Counted from the first letter of the stretch, positions 34,839 to 44,051 are shown. The stretch: 64,000 bases of DNA from VAZQ01 sp963835165 (GCA_963835165.1 CAWIGD010000047.1:1-64000); one strand, 5' to 3'. Numbers and translations are program-made. The notes: generated from the letters alone by a model not told the origin.

Positions 34839-35007
34839 CCGCGTTTCCCGGCGTTTCCGGGACCGGTTTGCCAATCCCGCTGCGCCCACATATGTCCTGC
34901 CGCAAAGGGACGCGCCCGCGCTCCCATCGGCTTCCGCCCTGCGGCGATTTCGGCTATTGGGGAGGCGGCCGCCTCACCGACGTATCGCCCACCCCCCGAG
35001 GAGAAAA

Positions 35008-36051
35008 ATGGCCGTTGCCAGTAACAAACCAGCGGCCCAGCCCGCCACCCCGCGCCGAGCGTCAGCCGAGCATCTGGCGGAGGTGCCTGAGTTCAGCCGG
35101 GAGCAGGAGTTTCGCGCCTATCGCGACATGCTGCTCATCCGCCGGTTCGAGGAAAAAGCTGGGCAGCTCTACGGCATGGGGCTCATCGGCGGCTTCTGTC
35201 ACCTCTATATCGGCCAGGAGGCAGTCGTCATCGGCATGCAGTTGGCAATCAAGCCCGGAGACGAGGTCATCACGGGATACCGCGACCATGGTCATATGCT
35301 GGCCTGCGGGATGGATCCGAAGGGGGTGATGGCGGAGTTGACCGGCCGGCGCGGAGGCTATTCCAAGGGCAAGGGCGGCTCGATGCACATGTTTTCGGTG
35401 GAGAAGGGATTTTTTGGCGGCCACGGAATCGTCGGCGCCCAGGTCCCGATCGGAACCGGGCTTGCCTTCGCCAACAGATACCGCGGCAACGACAATGTCT
35501 CGCTCACCTATTTCGGCGATGGCGCCGCTAACCAGGGGCAGGTCTACGAAAGCTTCAACATGGCGAAGCTGTGGAAGCTGCCGGTGATCTACGTCATCGA
35601 GAACAATCAGTACGGGATGGGGACCTCGGTTGCGCGCGCATCGGCGACCACGAACCTGTCCCAGCGCGGCCGTTCCTTCGATATTCCCGGCGAGCAGGTC
35701 GATGGCATGGACATCCGCGCCGTCAAGGCTGCGGGCGACAAGGCGGTGAAGTGGTGCCGCGAGGGCAATGGCCCCATCATTCTCGAAATGCTGACCTACC
35801 GGTACCGCGGCCACTCCATGTCCGATCCGGCCAAGTATCGGCCCAAGGAGGAAGTGGACAAGGTGCGTACCGAGCACGATCCGATTGAACAGGTGCGCAG
35901 CCGACTCTTGAAGAAGGGATTTGCGACCGAGGAATCGTTGAAGAAGATCGATGCGGAGGTGCGCGCCGTCGTCAACGAAGCGGCCGAGTTTGCCACCAAC
36001 GACTCAGAGCCCGATCCGGCCGAGCTTTGGACCGATGTGTACGCCGGGTAG
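35008..36051 (+). CDS. pdhA: PdhA, pyruvate dehydrogenase E1 alpha subunit
   Basis: A 347-residue E1-alpha of the alpha2-beta2 type. It decarboxylates pyruvate with thiamine diphosphate in the PDH complex. Motifs: MLLIRRFEEKAGQLYGMG near 33-50, YRDHGHMLACG near 92, KGGSMHMF near 123-130, then the ThDP motif GDGAANQGQVYESFNMA (near 170-186) ending at ENNQYGMGTS near 201, and YRYRGHSMSDPAKYR near 268. ATG 35008 follows GAGGAG; upstream codons in this frame are not family-like. First gene of the operon; a small membrane protein follows 3 bases on. Confidence 0.98.
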   Translation: MAVASNKPAAQPATPRRASAEHLAEVPEFSREQEFRAYRDMLLIRRFEEKAGQLYGMGLIGGFCHLYIGQEAVVIGMQLAIKPGDEVITGYRDHGHMLACGMDPKGVMAELTGRRGGYSKGKGGSMHMFSVEKGFFGGHGIVGAQVPIGTGLAFANRYRGNDNVSLTYFGDGAANQGQVYESFNMAKLWKLPVIYVIENNQYGMGTSVARASATTNLSQRGRSFDIPGEQVDGMDIRAVKAAGDKAVKWCREGNGPIILEMLTYRYRGHSMSDPAKYRPKEEVDKVRTEHDPIEQVRSRLLKKGFATEESLKKIDAEVRAVVNEAAEFATNDSEPDPAELWTDVYAG

Positions 36052-36054
36052 GAC

Positions 36055-36363
36055 ATGGCACTTTTCGCAGCGATCGTGGCCTTTCTCGCGCTCGCTGGCG
36101 CGCTCGCCAGCTGGATCGCGGGCGGTTGGTTCTACGCGCGTACGCTGCGTGCGCTTGCCGCCGAGCCCGGACATGCGCGGCTCGCAGCGCCTGCCCGGAT
36201 TGCTGCCGTGGTGGCATGGCCGTTCGCGCTCGGCCGACTCAAAGGCGTGCCGACAGCGCACGCGGCTTCCGTAAACAAGGCGCTCGTCGCCTTCCTCGCC
36301 TGCCTGACCGTCGCCGCTGCCGCGACATCGGTGGCGACCAATCTCGCGCGGGTCTCCCGCTAG
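36055..36363 (+). CDS. Small membrane protein in the pdh operon, unknown function
   Basis: A 102-residue protein with two hydrophobic helices (ALFAAIVAFLALAGALASWIAGG, residues about 2-24, and ALVAFLACLTVAAAATSVATN, about 76-96) and a basic middle. I do not recognise a family. It starts 3 bases after the pdhA stop and 22 bases before pdhB, so it is translated with the complex. A membrane protein wedged between E1 alpha and beta is unusual. Confidence 0.72.
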   Translation: MALFAAIVAFLALAGALASWIAGGWFYARTLRALAAEPGHARLAAPARIAAVVAWPFALGRLKGVPTAHAASVNKALVAFLACLTVAAAATSVATNLARVSR

Positions 36364-36385
36364 GCCGCCAACAGGTGATGCGTCT

Positions 36386-37840
36386 ATGCCGATCGAAGTC
36401 TTGATGCCCGCACTCTCGCCCACGATGGAGAAGGGAAACCTTGCCAAGTGGCACAAGAAGGAGGGCGACGCGGTCAAATCCGGTGACGTCATTGCGGAGA
36501 TCGAGACCGACAAGGCCACCATGGAGGTCGAGGCGGTCGACGAGGGCACGCTCGGGAAAATCCTGGTACCAGAAGGCACCAATGATGTCGCGGTCAACAC
36601 CCCAATCGCGATGATTTTGGGGGAAGGCGAGGACGCCTCAGCGATCGGCGACGGTGCCAAACGAAAGGCGCCGCCGCCTAAGGCTGGCAAAGTCGGACAC
36701 CCTGAACTGGAAGCCAAGGGCGCGGAATTGGTGCCGCCGCCAATGGATGACGATCCGGCCGTGCGAGCCGCACGCAGCCCGACACCGCCGGTGTCCGCCT
36801 TAGCGGCGGCGCCGCAGCCCGCCGCGGTGCCGGAACCCGAGGTGCCTGAAGGCACCGAAATGGTGACCATGACGGTGCGCGAGGCGTTGCGCGATGCGAT
36901 GGCGGAGGAGATGCGGCGCGACAAGACTGTCTTCGTGATGGGCGAGGAGGTTGCCGAGTATCAGGGCGCCTACAAGGTAACTCAGGGGCTGCTGCAGGAA
37001 TTCGGCGCCATGCGCGTGATCGACACGCCGATCACCGAGCACGGTTTTACCGGCCTCGGCATCGGCGCAGCGTTTGCGGGCCTCAAGCCGATCATCGAGT
37101 TCATGACGTTCAACTTCGCCATGCAGGCGATGGATCATCTCATCAATTCAGCGGCCAAGACGCGCTACATGTCAGGCGGCCAGATGGGCGCGTCGGTGGT
37201 ATTCCGGGGACCGAACGGGCCGGCCGCGCGTGTCGCCGCCCAGCATAGTCAGGATTTCACCGCTTGGTACTCGCACATCCCCGGCCTCAAAGTGGTCGCT
37301 CCTTACACCGCAGCAGACGCCAAGGGCCTGCTCAAGTCCGCAATCCGCGATCCCAATCCGGTGATCTTTCTCGAGAACGAAATCCTCTATGGCCAGAGCT
37401 TCCCGGTACCGAAGCTCGATGACTATCTGGTGCCGATCGGAAAAGCCAGGATCGCGCGCGCCGGCGCCGATGTGACCATCGTCGCTTGGTCGATGAGCAT
37501 GAGCTATGCGCTCAAGGCGGCGGAGGAACTCGCCAAGGAGGATATCGGCGCCGAGGTCATCGATCTGCGCACGCTCAAGCCCATGGACATCGCGACCATC
37601 ATCGAGTCGGTGAAGAAGACCGGCCGCGTGGTTACGGTCGAGGAGGGCTGGCGACAATCCGGCGTCGGCGCCGAGATCGCGGCGAGCGTAACAGAGCATG
37701 CCTTCGATTGGCTCGACGCACCGGTGACCCGTGTGACCGGCAAGGACGTGCCTATGCCATATGCGGCCAATCTGGAAAAGCTCGCGCTGCCTTCGGTCGC
37801 GGAGGTGGTGGCGGCGGCGAAAACGGTCTGTTACCGGTGA
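36386..37840 (+). CDS. pdhB: PdhB, pyruvate dehydrogenase E1 beta subunit with N-terminal lipoyl domain
   Basis: A 484-residue protein. An N-terminal lipoyl domain (residues 1-78; MPALSPTMEKGNLAKW, lipoyl Lys43 in ETDKATMEVE) is joined by a Pro/Ala linker to the transketolase-like E1-beta core (about 155-484; VREALRDAMAEEM, FVMGEEVAEYQGAY, DTPITEHGFTGLGIG, FNFAMQAMDHLIN, VVFRGPNGP and the C-terminal TVEEGWRQSGVGAEI). A lipoyl domain on E1 beta is typical of many alphaproteobacteria, so the complex carries lipoate on both E1 beta and E2. ATG 36386. Confidence 0.98.
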   Translation: MPIEVLMPALSPTMEKGNLAKWHKKEGDAVKSGDVIAEIETDKATMEVEAVDEGTLGKILVPEGTNDVAVNTPIAMILGEGEDASAIGDGAKRKAPPPKAGKVGHPELEAKGAELVPPPMDDDPAVRAARSPTPPVSALAAAPQPAAVPEPEVPEGTEMVTMTVREALRDAMAEEMRRDKTVFVMGEEVAEYQGAYKVTQGLLQEFGAMRVIDTPITEHGFTGLGIGAAFAGLKPIIEFMTFNFAMQAMDHLINSAAKTRYMSGGQMGASVVFRGPNGPAARVAAQHSQDFTAWYSHIPGLKVVAPYTAADAKGLLKSAIRDPNPVIFLENEILYGQSFPVPKLDDYLVPIGKARIARAGADVTIVAWSMSMSYALKAAEELAKEDIGAEVIDLRTLKPMDIATIIESVKKTGRVVTVEEGWRQSGVGAEIAASVTEHAFDWLDAPVTRVTGKDVPMPYAANLEKLALPSVAEVVAAAKTVCYR

Positions 37841-37847
37841 GGAAGTA

Positions 37848-38150
37848 ATGAGCAATCCATATCAAGCATTAAACATCCCGCCGGCGGCGAACGAGCGCGG
37901 CGGGTTTGAAGTCCTGCGTTGCGCCATCATCGAGGGCGAACTCCATTTGACACTTCGCCCTGTATTCAACGAGCCCAACGACTGGGGTCGCTTGTTCGCC
38001 GAGGTCGCACGCCAGGTGGCGCATGCCTATGCGCACCAGGACCGGTTTCCTCAGGCGGAGACGCTCGCGCGTATCCGTTCCGCATTCGAGGCGGAGATGA
38101 CATCGCCGTCTGACGTCACGAGCTCGGTCGGGCCAATCGGCCAGAGTTGA
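37848..38150 (+). CDS. DUF5076-family protein (first copy)
   Basis: A 100-residue soluble protein whose core (ERGGFEVLRCAIIEGELHL, then WGRLFAEVARQVAHAYA) matches the DUF5076 type I associate with PDH operons in Rhizobiales. It starts 7 bases after pdhB with GAGG upstream. A second, related copy lies 60 bases downstream. Function unknown. The Glu/Arg-rich helix may bind another protein; a role in the PDH complex is a guess from position. Confidence 0.75.
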   Translation: MSNPYQALNIPPAANERGGFEVLRCAIIEGELHLTLRPVFNEPNDWGRLFAEVARQVAHAYAHQDRFPQAETLARIRSAFEAEMTSPSDVTSSVGPIGQS

Positions 38151-38209
38151 CGCGGTTTCCACGGCGAACGGATTTAGCTTCGCCGCAAAGATATACAGTT
38201 GAGGAATTG

Positions 38210-38500
38210 ATGGCGACGTTCGATCCACTCCACGTCCCGCCGACCGCGCTAGAGCATGGCGGGGTCGAGGTCTTGCGCGCGGCGATCGTGGAAGGCGGCC
38301 TGCACGTGTCGCTGCGCCGCGCCTTCGATGATCCCCAGGCCTGGGGCATGGTCATTGCCGACGTTGCGCGCCACGCCGCGCGGATATTCGCCAGAGAAAC
38401 CAAGCTGACCGAGGACGAGGCGCTCGAGCGCATCCGTACGATGTTCGATGCCGAGATGGACGCACCCACCAATCCCGGCACCACCAGCGCAATTAGTTAG
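38210..38500 (+). CDS. DUF5076-family protein (second copy)
   Basis: A 96-residue paralogue of the preceding gene. It shares EHGGVEVLRAAIVEGGLHV with ERGGFEVLRCAIIEGELHL, and WGMVIADVARHAARIFA with WGRLFAEVARQVAHAYA, so tandem duplication is clear. ATG 38210 follows TGAGGAATTG; an upstream TTG is not needed. pdhC starts 18 bases after its stop. The copies have diverged strongly outside the core, arguing against a recent event. Confidence 0.78.
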   Translation: MATFDPLHVPPTALEHGGVEVLRAAIVEGGLHVSLRRAFDDPQAWGMVIADVARHAARIFARETKLTEDEALERIRTMFDAEMDAPTNPGTTSAIS

Positions 38501-38518
38501 GCGACGCGAGAGTTTGTC

Positions 38519-39922
38519 ATGCCGGTCAATATTCTGATGCCTGCGCTGTCGCCCACAATGGAAAAGGGCAATCTGGCCAAATGGCTCAAGAAGGAAGGTG
38601 AGAAGGTCAAGCCGGGCGACGTGATCGCGGAAATCGAAACCGACAAGGCCACGATGGAATACGAGGCGATCGACGAGGGCACGCTCGCCAAAATCGTGGT
38701 GCCGGAGGGCACGCAGGACGTGCCGGTCAACCAGCTCATCGCGGTACTCGCCGAGGAGGGGGAGGACGTCAAGGCAGCGGCGGCGGGGGCGGAGAAGAAC
38801 GCCGCACCCGCAGCGAAGCCCGCGGCGCCTGCGCCAAAGCCGGCAAGCGCTGGGGCGCCAGTCGCATCTGGCGAGACGCGGCCTTCGGGAGCTTCCCGGG
38901 AACCGCAAGCGCAGATTCGGCGTCCTGCGGAGGGTGAGAGAGCGCCGGCCTCGAAGGGCGAACTCCCCGTGGCCGCGGCACATGGCGCCGACCGGGTGTT
39001 CTCCTCTCCGCTGGCGCGCCGGCTGGCCAAAGACGCCGGCATCGACCTCGCGCGGCTCCGAGGCTCCGGCCCGCACGGCCGCGTCATCGCGCGCGATGTC
39101 GAAGCGGCCAAATCGGGCAAGGGGCTTGCCGCCCCGGCTGTTGCCACCTCGGCGGCCGCGGCCCCGCTCGCCGTGCAGATACCCGCCGACGACAAGATCC
39201 GGGCCTTGTTCGAACCGGGTTCGTATGAGGTCGTTCCGCACGACAACATCCGCAAAGTGATCGCGCGCCGCCTGCTCGAGGCGAAGCTGACCATCCCGCA
39301 TTTCTATCTCACGGTGGACTGCAACATCGACAAGCTCGTCGCCGCGCGCGAAGAGATCAACGCCGCCGCCGTCAAGGACAAGGAAGGCAAGCCGGCCTAC
39401 AAGATCTCGGTCAACGATTTCGTCATCAAGGCGCTCGCTCTTGCGCTTCAGCGCGTACCGGATGCCAACGTGACCTGGACCGAAGCCGCCATGCTCCGGC
39501 ACAGGCACTCCGACATCGGCGTTGCGGTATCCATACCCGGCGGACTGATCACCCCGGTCATCCGCAAGGCCGAGCAGAAATCGCTTTCCGCCATTTCCAA
39601 CGAGATGAAGGATTTTGCAGCGCGGGCGCGGGCGCGGAAGTTGAAGCCCGAGGAGTATCAAGGCGGCAGCAGCGCAGTTTCGAACCTCGGCATGTACGGG
39701 GTCAAGGAATTCTACGCCATCATCAATCCACCGCACGCGACCATTCTTTCGGTCGGCGCGGGAGAGGAGCGGGCGGTGGTCCGCAACGGCAAGATCGAGG
39801 CCGCGCATCTCATGACCGTCGGGCTCGCGACCGACCACCGCGCCGTCGACGGCGCGCTCGGCGCCGTGCTTCTCAGCGCGTTCAAGGCACTGATCGAAAA
39901 TCCGGTGATGATGGTGGTGTGA
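38519..39922 (+). CDS. pdhC: PdhC, dihydrolipoamide acetyltransferase (E2)
   Basis: A 467-residue E2. One lipoyl domain (1-78, lipoyl Lys43 in ETDKATMEYEA), an Ala/Pro linker, a peripheral subunit-binding domain (about 161-195; FSSPLARRLAKDAGIDLARL and GSGPHGRVIARDVE), and the catalytic acetyltransferase domain with the signature DHRAVDG (His440, Asp444). It transfers the acetyl group to CoA and forms the core of the complex. ATG 38519. Confidence 0.98.
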   Translation: MPVNILMPALSPTMEKGNLAKWLKKEGEKVKPGDVIAEIETDKATMEYEAIDEGTLAKIVVPEGTQDVPVNQLIAVLAEEGEDVKAAAAGAEKNAAPAAKPAAPAPKPASAGAPVASGETRPSGASREPQAQIRRPAEGERAPASKGELPVAAAHGADRVFSSPLARRLAKDAGIDLARLRGSGPHGRVIARDVEAAKSGKGLAAPAVATSAAAAPLAVQIPADDKIRALFEPGSYEVVPHDNIRKVIARRLLEAKLTIPHFYLTVDCNIDKLVAAREEINAAAVKDKEGKPAYKISVNDFVIKALALALQRVPDANVTWTEAAMLRHRHSDIGVAVSIPGGLITPVIRKAEQKSLSAISNEMKDFAARARARKLKPEEYQGGSSAVSNLGMYGVKEFYAIINPPHATILSVGAGEERAVVRNGKIEAAHLMTVGLATDHRAVDGALGAVLLSAFKALIENPVMMVV

Positions 39923-39932
39923 GCGGCTGGCG

Positions 39933-40433
39933 ATGAGCGAGCGCGAGGTCACAATTCGAACCGCCGTGGTGACCTACTTCCCGATGTTCATCGCCGTACT
40001 CTCGCTCGTGACGTCGATCTACAACGGTTACCTCAACGGGAAATTCGTCGATATCATCCAGCGCAATTTCGGCCGCACCGAATATCTGCGCACTTGTAAG
40101 GAGATCATTGACGCCTACTTTCAAGTCAAGTTTCGGGCCGGCCTCGTCAGCGAAAGCTCCGAGCGCGACCGCGCGAGTGGGATAACTAGCGCGTCCGCGG
40201 CGCAGATCGACGCGGCCAGCGCGGTCAGCAAGTTCGCGGCGCTTGGAACATACTTGGCCAATTTGAGGGACGAGCCCACGCGGCAGCAATATACCCGGCT
40301 TTCATGGGAGCTCGACAAAGCCGTGCGCGAAGCAGCCAAGACATCACCCGCCGAACTCAACAAACTGTTCGAGCCGGCCGACCGGCTTTTCTCCGACATG
40401 AACAATGATTGCGTGAAAACTGCCCAGCAGTGA
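39933..40433 (+). CDS. Hypothetical single-span membrane protein
   Basis: A 166-residue protein with one hydrophobic segment (VVTYFPMFIAVLSLVTSIYNGY, about 12-33), then NGKFVDIIQRNFGRTEYLRTC and a helical, polar remainder. I do not recognise a family. It begins 10 bases after pdhC and may be read through from the operon. Its place between pdhC and lpd, together with the Bug gene that follows, interrupts the usual pdhC-lpd adjacency. Confidence 0.72.
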   Translation: MSEREVTIRTAVVTYFPMFIAVLSLVTSIYNGYLNGKFVDIIQRNFGRTEYLRTCKEIIDAYFQVKFRAGLVSESSERDRASGITSASAAQIDAASAVSKFAALGTYLANLRDEPTRQQYTRLSWELDKAVREAAKTSPAELNKLFEPADRLFSDMNNDCVKTAQQ

Positions 40434-40489
40434 AAAAACGCAACGACTGTCCGGGCGCGATCGGGGCGGAGAACCAAAGGGAGGAGAGG

Positions 40490-41521
40490 ATGAACTGGAG
40501 GGCCAAATCGGCGCAGCCGGTGCACCAAAGTCGATCGACCGCGGAAAAGACTCGGCGCGAGCTCATCGGGGTGGCGGCGCTCGCCATGGCGTTGATCCCG
40601 GCCTCCGTACGCAGCCAGGAGCGATTTCCGGCCAGGAACATCCGCATTGTCGTGCCGTTTCCAGCGGGCGCGACCACGGATATGCTGGCACGGCTTTTCG
40701 CCCAGCGCATGTCGGATGGCCTCAATCAAACCGTGGTGGTCGAGAATGTCGGCGGTGCCGGCGGGTCGCTCGGTGCCGACCAAGTCGCAAAGGCGGTTCC
40801 CGACGGCTACACGCTTCTGTTTCACAATATCACTTTCACGACCACGACTTCGTCGCTGCAATTTGTCGGGCGTTCGCGTCACGATATCGAGCAGGACTTC
40901 GTGCCGATTGCGGTCGGCGCCTATGTGCCGCTCCTGCTGTTGGCGCATCCGTCAATTCCCGCGCGCGATCTCAAGGAGTTCGTGGAATTTGCCAAGCAGA
41001 CCAAGGAACCTCTGTTCTACGGTTCCACGGGGCCCGGCAGTATCATGAACCTGATGGGTGAGGTGCTCAAACGCGATACCGGGATCAAGATGGATCACGT
41101 GCCGTTCCGCGGCGCCGCACCGCTGGTACAGGAGATGCTGTCCGGCCGAATTCAGTTTGGCGGCGACCAGCTCTCGAGCTCGCTGCAACATGTGAAGGCC
41201 GGGGCGCTCAAGGCGCTGGCGGTGACGACGCGCTCCGCCGCGCTGCCGGACGTGCCCAGCGCGCGCGAGCTCGGCTTTCCAAATCTTGACCTCCGGGGCT
41301 GGAACGGCTTCTTCGCGCCCAAAGGCACCCCGGAGCCAGTGATCGCGCGTCTGCATCAGGAGATCGCCGCGGCGGCGAAGCATCCGGAGGTCCAGCAGCG
41401 AATGCTGGACGTCGGCGCCGAGCCGTCCGGTTCAAGCCAGGCCGAAATGCGCGACATGCTGCGCGAGCAGATCGCCAAGGTCAGGCCGATGGTGGAAGAG
41501 CTCAAGCTGGTTGTCCAATAG
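40490..41521 (+). CDS. Bug/TctC-type periplasmic solute receptor (second)
   Basis: A 343-residue Bug receptor. The signal has twin arginines and a hydrophobic core (KTRRELIGVAALAMALIPASV), so Tat export is possible. The mature part starts about ERFPARNIRIVVPFPAGATTD, with ENVGGAGGSLGADQVAKAVPDG near 88-108 (in two pieces), FYGSTGPGSIMNLMGE near 170 and DHVPFRGAAPLVQEMLSGR near 192. ATG 40490 has GGGAGGAG upstream. No transporter membrane components are adjacent. Confidence 0.93.
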   Translation: MNWRAKSAQPVHQSRSTAEKTRRELIGVAALAMALIPASVRSQERFPARNIRIVVPFPAGATTDMLARLFAQRMSDGLNQTVVVENVGGAGGSLGADQVAKAVPDGYTLLFHNITFTTTTSSLQFVGRSRHDIEQDFVPIAVGAYVPLLLLAHPSIPARDLKEFVEFAKQTKEPLFYGSTGPGSIMNLMGEVLKRDTGIKMDHVPFRGAAPLVQEMLSGRIQFGGDQLSSSLQHVKAGALKALAVTTRSAALPDVPSARELGFPNLDLRGWNGFFAPKGTPEPVIARLHQEIAAAAKHPEVQQRMLDVGAEPSGSSQAEMRDMLREQIAKVRPMVEELKLVVQ

Positions 41522-41584
41522 GTAGCTATCGGCGGAGCGCTCCCGCTTCGCTTGGAAGCGCGTCTGTGAATCGTGGAGATGCAA

Positions 41585-43000
41585 GTGCCAGATCCGTTCG
41601 ACATCATCATCATCGGCTCGGGACCCGGCGGCTACGTCACCGCAATCCGTGCGGCGCAGCTCGGGTTCAAGACCGCGATCGTCGAACGTGATTATCTCGG
41701 CGGTATTTGTCTCAATTGGGGTTGCATTCCCACCAAGGCGCTGCTGCGCTCCGCCGAGATCTACCATTACATGCAACACCCGAAGGACTATGGCCTCGCG
41801 GCCGAGAATGTCACCTACGATCCCGCCGCCGTCGTGAAACGTTCGCGCGTGGTGTCGAAGCGGCTCAATGATGGCGTCGGCTTTCTGATGCGGAAGAACA
41901 AGGTCACGGTGATCTGGGGCGAGGCGGTGATCGAGGCGCCGGGCAAGGTCACGGTCAAGGCCAGCAAGAACGAGGCGCCCAAAGGTGCGCTCGGCCCCGA
42001 CGCCTACCAGGCGAAGCACATCATTCTCGCCACCGGCGCGCGCCCGCGGGTGTTGCCCGGGCTCGAACCGGACAAGAAGCTGATCTGGACCTATTTCGAG
42101 GCCATGGTGCCCGAACGCATGCCGAAGTCGCTCCTGGTGGTCGGGTCGGGCGCGATCGGCATGGAGTTCGCCTCGTTCTACCGCACCTTTGGCGCCGAGG
42201 TGACGGTGGTCGAGATATTGCCGCAGATTCTCCCGGCGGAAGACGCGGAGATTTCGGCGTTTGCCCGCAAGCAGTTCGAGAAGCAGGGCATCAAGATTTT
42301 GACCGATGCCAAGGTCGCCAAGCTGGACAAGAAGGCCGATGGCGTCACGGCGACCATCGAGGGCAAGGGCGGGACGCAAACGCTCACCGTCGAGCGCGTC
42401 ATCTCGGCCGTCGGCGTTGTCGGAAATATCGAGAATCTCGGTCTGGAAAAGGTCGGGGTGAAAACCGAGCGCGGCGCCATCGTGGTCGACGCGCTCAACC
42501 GCACCAACGTACCGGGCATCTATGCGATCGGCGATGTGGCCGGGCCGCCCCTGCTTGCGCACAAGGCCGAACACGAGGGCGTGATCTGCGTCGAAGCGAT
42601 CAAGGGCCTCAATCCCCATCCGATGGACAAGCGACTGATCCCGGGCTGCACCTATTGCTCGCCGCAGATCGCTTCGGTCGGTCTGACCGAACAGGCGGCG
42701 AAGGAGAAGAAACTCGACGTCCGCGTCGGCCGATTTCCGTTCGTGGGCAACGGCAAGGCGATTGCGCTCGGCGAGGACCAGGGGTTGGTCAAGGTAATTT
42801 TCGACAAGAAGACGGGCGCGCTGCTCGGTGCGCATATGGTCGGAGCGGAAGTGACCGAGCTGATCCAGGGCTATGTGGTGGCGATGAACCTAGAGACCAC
42901 CGAGGAGGAGCTCATTCACACCGTCTTCCCGCATCCGACATTGTCGGAGATGATGAAGGAGGCGGTGCTCGATGCCTACGGGCGCGCGCTCAACATTTGA
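41585..43000 (+). CDS. lpdA: Lpd, dihydrolipoamide dehydrogenase (E3)
   Basis: A 471-residue flavoprotein that reoxidises dihydrolipoamide with NAD. FAD motif IIIIGSGPGGYVTAIRAAQLG (in two pieces) is followed by the redox-active cysteines in GGICLNWGCIPTKA (Cys42 and Cys47 from this start), the NAD motif LVVGSGAIGMEFASF near 183, AIGDVAGPPLLAHKAEHEG near 310 and the C-terminal His-Glu pair in HTVFPHPTLSE. GTG 41585 is preferred because GGAG (41575-41578) lies 6 bases before it; GTG 41573 and ATG 41579 are longer alternatives. Amidohydrolase follows directly. Confidence 0.97.
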   Translation: MPDPFDIIIIGSGPGGYVTAIRAAQLGFKTAIVERDYLGGICLNWGCIPTKALLRSAEIYHYMQHPKDYGLAAENVTYDPAAVVKRSRVVSKRLNDGVGFLMRKNKVTVIWGEAVIEAPGKVTVKASKNEAPKGALGPDAYQAKHIILATGARPRVLPGLEPDKKLIWTYFEAMVPERMPKSLLVVGSGAIGMEFASFYRTFGAEVTVVEILPQILPAEDAEISAFARKQFEKQGIKILTDAKVAKLDKKADGVTATIEGKGGTQTLTVERVISAVGVVGNIENLGLEKVGVKTERGAIVVDALNRTNVPGIYAIGDVAGPPLLAHKAEHEGVICVEAIKGLNPHPMDKRLIPGCTYCSPQIASVGLTEQAAKEKKLDVRVGRFPFVGNGKAIALGEDQGLVKVIFDKKTGALLGAHMVGAEVTELIQGYVVAMNLETTEEELIHTVFPHPTLSEMMKEAVLDAYGRALNI

Positions 43001-43001
43001 T

Positions 43002-44051
43002 GTGAGCGAAGTGGGCTCCATCAACGGCCCGTCTCGCGTGTCACCTATCATCGACATCCATACCCACTGCGCAGCGCGCACGCAGGGCGATCCTTTCGGC
43101 GTCGCGGAGAGACTGCGAGGAATCCCGGTAGGCAAACACGCGGTGACGAACTACCGCGGTCTGCCGGCGGTATCATATCGCGAGATGTCGGATTTCGACC
43201 TCCAACAGGAGGTTTGCGCCATGGCTGGCATCACGGGCCGGATCATCAGCAATCCGTTCGCGGCCGAGGTGATCGCAGCGATCGCTAGCAAGCCCGCGAT
43301 CGACGTCGTGAAGCATGTCAATGACCAGAACGCGGCGATCGTGGCGCGTGCACCAGCGACAAACTGGGGCCTGGGCACGCTCAATCCGCTCGAGGCGAGC
43401 CACATCGCCGAAGGCGAGCGTTGCCTCGGGCCCCTGGGCTTCAAAGGCCTTCTGATCACGTCAAGCTGGCAAGGCCGGTTCCTCGACACCGAGGCCGCCT
43501 TTCCGTTTTGGGAATGGGCACAGGACCGGCAGGTGCCGATTTTCATCCATCCGCCGCGGGTACCGATCGGACACGACCAGCAAATGGATCAGTACAAGCT
43601 CGATGAACTCGTGGGGCGTCCGTTCGACACCGCCATGGCGCTCGCCCGCATGATTCTGTCGGGTCTGTTCGACCGCTATCCACGCCTGAAGATCGCGGTC
43701 GCCCATATGGGCGGGGGATTGCTGCCGGTCATGGGACGACTCGATTTCGGCTGGCGGCTGGGCTGCGACGGCATGCCCGAGCGCGCCGTCATCCGCTGCA
43801 AGTCCCGCCCAAGCGATTACCTCGCGATGCTGTACGTCGATACCATGGGGTTCTGGCCCCCGCATGTGCGTGAAGCGGTAGAGGTGTTCGGCGTCGACCG
43901 CGTGATGTTCGGTACCGATTACGGACCAGTGCCGATCGATCCCAAGGAGCACATCGACATCGTGAACGGACTTGCGATTTCAACGGCCGACAAAGAGAAG
44001 ATTCTTTGGCGCAATGCCGGGCGTTTTTTCGAACTGCCTGTCGTGGCCTGA
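43002..44051 (+). CDS. Amidohydrolase-2 family protein (ACMSD-like)
   Basis: A protein of about 349 residues in a TIM-barrel family of decarboxylases and hydrolases. Motifs: PIIDIHTHCA (metal HxH), VPIFIHPPRVPIGHD near 177, IAVAHMGGGLLPVMGR near 228 and DRVMFGTDYGPVPID near 296, which holds the metal Asp. The start is uncertain: GTG 43002, 43011 and 43038 are in frame just after the lpd stop and none has a strong ribosome-binding site. It may be co-transcribed with lpd. Substrate unknown. Confidence 0.85.
   Translation: MSEVGSINGPSRVSPIIDIHTHCAARTQGDPFGVAERLRGIPVGKHAVTNYRGLPAVSYREMSDFDLQQEVCAMAGITGRIISNPFAAEVIAAIASKPAIDVVKHVNDQNAAIVARAPATNWGLGTLNPLEASHIAEGERCLGPLGFKGLLITSSWQGRFLDTEAAFPFWEWAQDRQVPIFIHPPRVPIGHDQQMDQYKLDELVGRPFDTAMALARMILSGLFDRYPRLKIAVAHMGGGLLPVMGRLDFGWRLGCDGMPERAVIRCKSRPSDYLAMLYVDTMGFWPPHVREAVEVFGVDRVMFGTDYGPVPIDPKEHIDIVNGLAISTADKEKILWRNAGRFFELPVVA

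Noticed and set aside
38249..39952. A 567-codon antisense frame over pdhC
   Set aside because: Shadow of pdhC; rich in Arg, Gly and Leu, no family features.
41432..42835. A 467-codon antisense frame over lpd
   Set aside because: Mirror of the lpd codon pattern; translation is Arg/Leu/Asp-rich without motifs.
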